From: Acidobacteriota bacterium
GTDB taxonomy: Bacteria; Acidobacteriota; Terriglobia; Terriglobales; Acidobacteriaceae
Assembly (NCBI GenBank): GCA_021801945.1
Contig: JAKABE010000153.1
Span: 1 to 7,375 of the forward strand
Length of the DNA: 7,375 nt
Direction: 5' to 3'
The notes under the pieces were generated by a model, which was not told the origin of the DNA, did no database searches, and was given only the letters and a program-made list of their open reading frames with translations. The position numbers and the translations under genes are program-made. Positions within the stretch are counted from its first letter, which is position 1; each line of letters starts with the position of its first letter. Shown piece by piece: positions 5,484-7,375 of this stretch.

Positions 5484-5551
5484 GTGTTTCGCCGCGGCCC
5501 ATTTCACCCCGCATCCGATTAAGCTGAGCGCGGAAGGCACCCGCGTACGAG

Positions 5552-7291
5552 CTAACAAGCGGCCACGATCTTCCGGCTGGCTTGTTCGCTCCAGAGATCG
5601 AGAGAACGCTTGTAGGCGTGCAACTCTTCCGGGAGCAGTAGGCCGAGGTGTTTCCGCAAACTGCCGTGCGCCAAGGCGCGCACGATGCTTCTTCCCATCC
5701 AACTCCAGCGTGCGGCGCCCATCCTTATGGGAACAGTATCCATCTCAAAGCGCGGAACCTCGCGCAGCAGCAACTGCGCATCCTCCGTCGAGGGCGCATC
5801 GAAGCGGGACATCTCGCCGGCGATCCCGGTCGATGTTTCGACAGCCCTCATGAGGGTGGCGTGCGTCCGGGCGATGGCCTGGTCCACGCGCCGGTGCACA
5901 TCATCGTGGGTCCACTCGGAGATCTGAGCCGAAGTCGATTGTCTTGCTTCGCGCGCGGCGATGCGCGCCGCGCGCGTCTCTGCGAGCTCGGCCAGGATCA
6001 GGTCCGGTCGTTCTCCCATCTCCAGAAAGGCCTGGGCAAGCTCGCTCCGCTGTTCGCCGACCTCGCCGCTGATGCGGCGAAGCCGGCGTTCGATCTCCTG
6101 CGCCTGGAGCGCACCGGCGGCTTCTCTTCCGCGCTTTTGGCGGCCGAGCGAGGTTTCAAGGGCCGCGATGACCGAATCGCGAAGCGCGCCGATTTTTCTG
6201 GCGACCGATGCCGCGCGCAAGCTGCGGGCCTGGTCAAACCGGGGATACAGCTCCTGCTCAAAGAACTGATCGAGCAAGGGCGAGTACTCAGGGAGAGAAC
6301 TCACCGCGTGAATCTGGGTGCTGATGCCGAGCTCGCGTTTTAGCTGGGCCTGGATATACTCATTGATCTGACGCAGGTCGTGTTCCGGCAACAGGTCGGC
6401 TTTGCTGAGCAGCACGATGGAAGGGATGCCGCCCTCGTAGAGCAGACGGAGCGTTCCGATGTCCTCATCGTTGAGCGACACGCCGGCATCGATCAGCAGC
6501 AGGGCCGGGTCGCAGGCGGGCAGGTAAGCGAGGGTTTCCGCGGCGCCGCGGCGCGCCAGCGAGCCAAGGCCCGGCGTATCGACCAGTACGATGCCTTGTT
6601 TGAGGCGCGGGGATGGCACTTCCGCCATGGCGCGAACCACGCTGCGGACGTTGCCTGGATTGCCGTGCTCGGTGACAAGCTGCGCAAACTCCTGAGACGA
6701 AACCTTCTGGACGCGCCCGCCGGCAAAGGTCACCACTGCCCGGAGCGCGGTTCCAAAGCGCAACTTCGTGGGCACCGCCGTGATGGGGTTGACACCAACC
6801 GGCAGGACGCGCGTGCCAAGGAGCGCATTCAACAGGGAGGATTTACCGCTGCTGACCCGGCCGAAAAGCGCGACTTCGAGGTTGTTCTCCTCCAGGCGAT
6901 GGGCGAGGGAAGCGATGCGCGCCCGGAATCCAACCAGACCGTGCCGCGTGACGATCGCTTCGAGTACCCGGAGGAGCATGACATCATGCGTCAGCACGGA
7001 GCGCGTAGCCGGGATATCCGCCGGCTCCGGATTCATCTGCTGCCAGGCGAGCGTGCGCAGGAGCTCTTCGCGTATCCGGCGCATGTGATCTTCCAGTACC
7101 CGCGACTGTGCGCGTGTGATGTCGACGACGTGACGCGGGAAGGGAGACAGAGAATCCGTCTCATGAAGGACCTGCTCTATTTCAACCAGCAGTTTGTCAA
7201 TGTACGAGCATGTAATGTAGAGGCGACGCTTTTGTGCGCTGTTGAGGCCAGCAGGACTTCGGGATTTTGACGTTTCTCCAATTTCGGGCAT
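5552..7291 (-). CDS. Dynamin-like GTPase family protein
   Basis: This encodes 579 residues from the ATG at 7291, which has GGAGGAG directly upstream; an in-frame ATG at 7324 would add 11 residues but lacks a good ribosome-binding site. A helical N-terminal region (about 25-135) precedes a large GTPase domain. Its parts are P-loop GRVSSGKS (144-151), a switch-I segment NPITAVPTKLRFG (168-180, with candidate Thr), DTPGLGS (238-244) and LLSKAD (294-299) in the G4 position. The rest (about 350-579) is mainly long helices rich in Arg, Glu and Ala, as in the stalk of bacterial dynamin-like proteins. The segment near MGAARWSWMGRSIVRALAHG (524-543) is more hydrophobic and may touch membrane. There is no true transmembrane helix. 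Bacterial dynamins remodel or protect membranes; the exact job here is unknown. Same orientation as fluC, 162 bases upstream of it. Confidence 0.85.
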   Translation of the reverse strand: MPEIGETSKSRSPAGLNSAQKRRLYITCSYIDKLLVEIEQVLHETDSLSPFPRHVVDITRAQSRVLEDHMRRIREELLRTLAWQQMNPEPADIPATRSVLTHDVMLLRVLEAIVTRHGLVGFRARIASLAHRLEENNLEVALFGRVSSGKSSLLNALLGTRVLPVGVNPITAVPTKLRFGTALRAVVTFAGGRVQKVSSQEFAQLVTEHGNPGNVRSVVRAMAEVPSPRLKQGIVLVDTPGLGSLARRGAAETLAYLPACDPALLLIDAGVSLNDEDIGTLRLLYEGGIPSIVLLSKADLLPEHDLRQINEYIQAQLKRELGISTQIHAVSSLPEYSPLLDQFFEQELYPRFDQARSLRAASVARKIGALRDSVIAALETSLGRQKRGREAAGALQAQEIERRLRRISGEVGEQRSELAQAFLEMGERPDLILAELAETRAARIAAREARQSTSAQISEWTHDDVHRRVDQAIARTHATLMRAVETSTGIAGEMSRFDAPSTEDAQLLLREVPRFEMDTVPIRMGAARWSWMGRSIVRALAHGSLRKHLGLLLPEELHAYKRSLDLWSEQASRKIVAAC

Positions 7292-7375
7292 GGCTCCTCC
7301 AAGGTTTTCGCATCGAGGAGTCATCTGTCTCTGGGAGCTGTTCCGGCGGACTCCAACACCGCATGCTAAGCCTCA

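Noticed and set aside
5390..5551. Fluoride riboswitch ahead of fluC
   Set aside because: Expected for the gene, but the conserved crcB-motif ends could not be found on the minus strand by eye.
6380..7270. Plus-strand open frame of 296 codons
   Set aside because: It lies opposite the dynamin-like GTPase, whose G motifs fix the true strand; the translation is Gln/Arg/His-rich shadow sequence.

Overview
The window looks like chromosomal DNA of a moderately GC-rich bacterium, most likely an acidobacterium of the Terriglobia type. This is judged from remembered families, not a database search. The clues are an RpoZ (omega) of the form MRSDLVFGAL...RYQLCQLASKATRKLHKPNTR, a 74-residue membrane protein with a DPDGRPW tail, and a Rho with an APPRTGKT P-loop. 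Codon third positions in the clear genes favour G and C.

Left part (1-1499): mostly intergenic or decayed sequence. An open frame without a convincing start runs off the left edge on the minus strand. Positions about 321-687 hold nothing recognisable. A small single-pass membrane protein gene lies at 688-912. Positions 913-1499 have no convincing gene but do hold several inverted repeats, the strongest at 1207-1234, and a candidate promoter.

Transcription block (1500-3372, plus strand): rpoZ (omega subunit of RNA polymerase), then rho (transcription terminator helicase) behind its own candidate promoter and a leader of about 190 bases that ends in a C-rich, G-poor stretch. A complete tRNA-Ala(CGC) follows, with an encoded CCA.

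Fluoride block (3482-5389, minus strand, so convergent with rho and the tRNA): fluC/crcB encodes a fluoride channel. It is followed by a gene with two fused DUF190 (PII-like) domains, a gene with one DUF190 domain, and an uncharacterised ORF whose ATG overlaps the preceding stop as TAATG. The tight spacing suggests one operon: FluC lets fluoride leave the cell, and three DUF190 domains of unknown function accompany it. No fluoride riboswitch was recognised.

Right end (5552-7291, minus strand): a 579-residue dynamin-like GTPase, 162 bases upstream of fluC and in the same orientation. It could be read together with the fluoride genes or be independent. No mobile element, CRISPR array or rRNA was seen.
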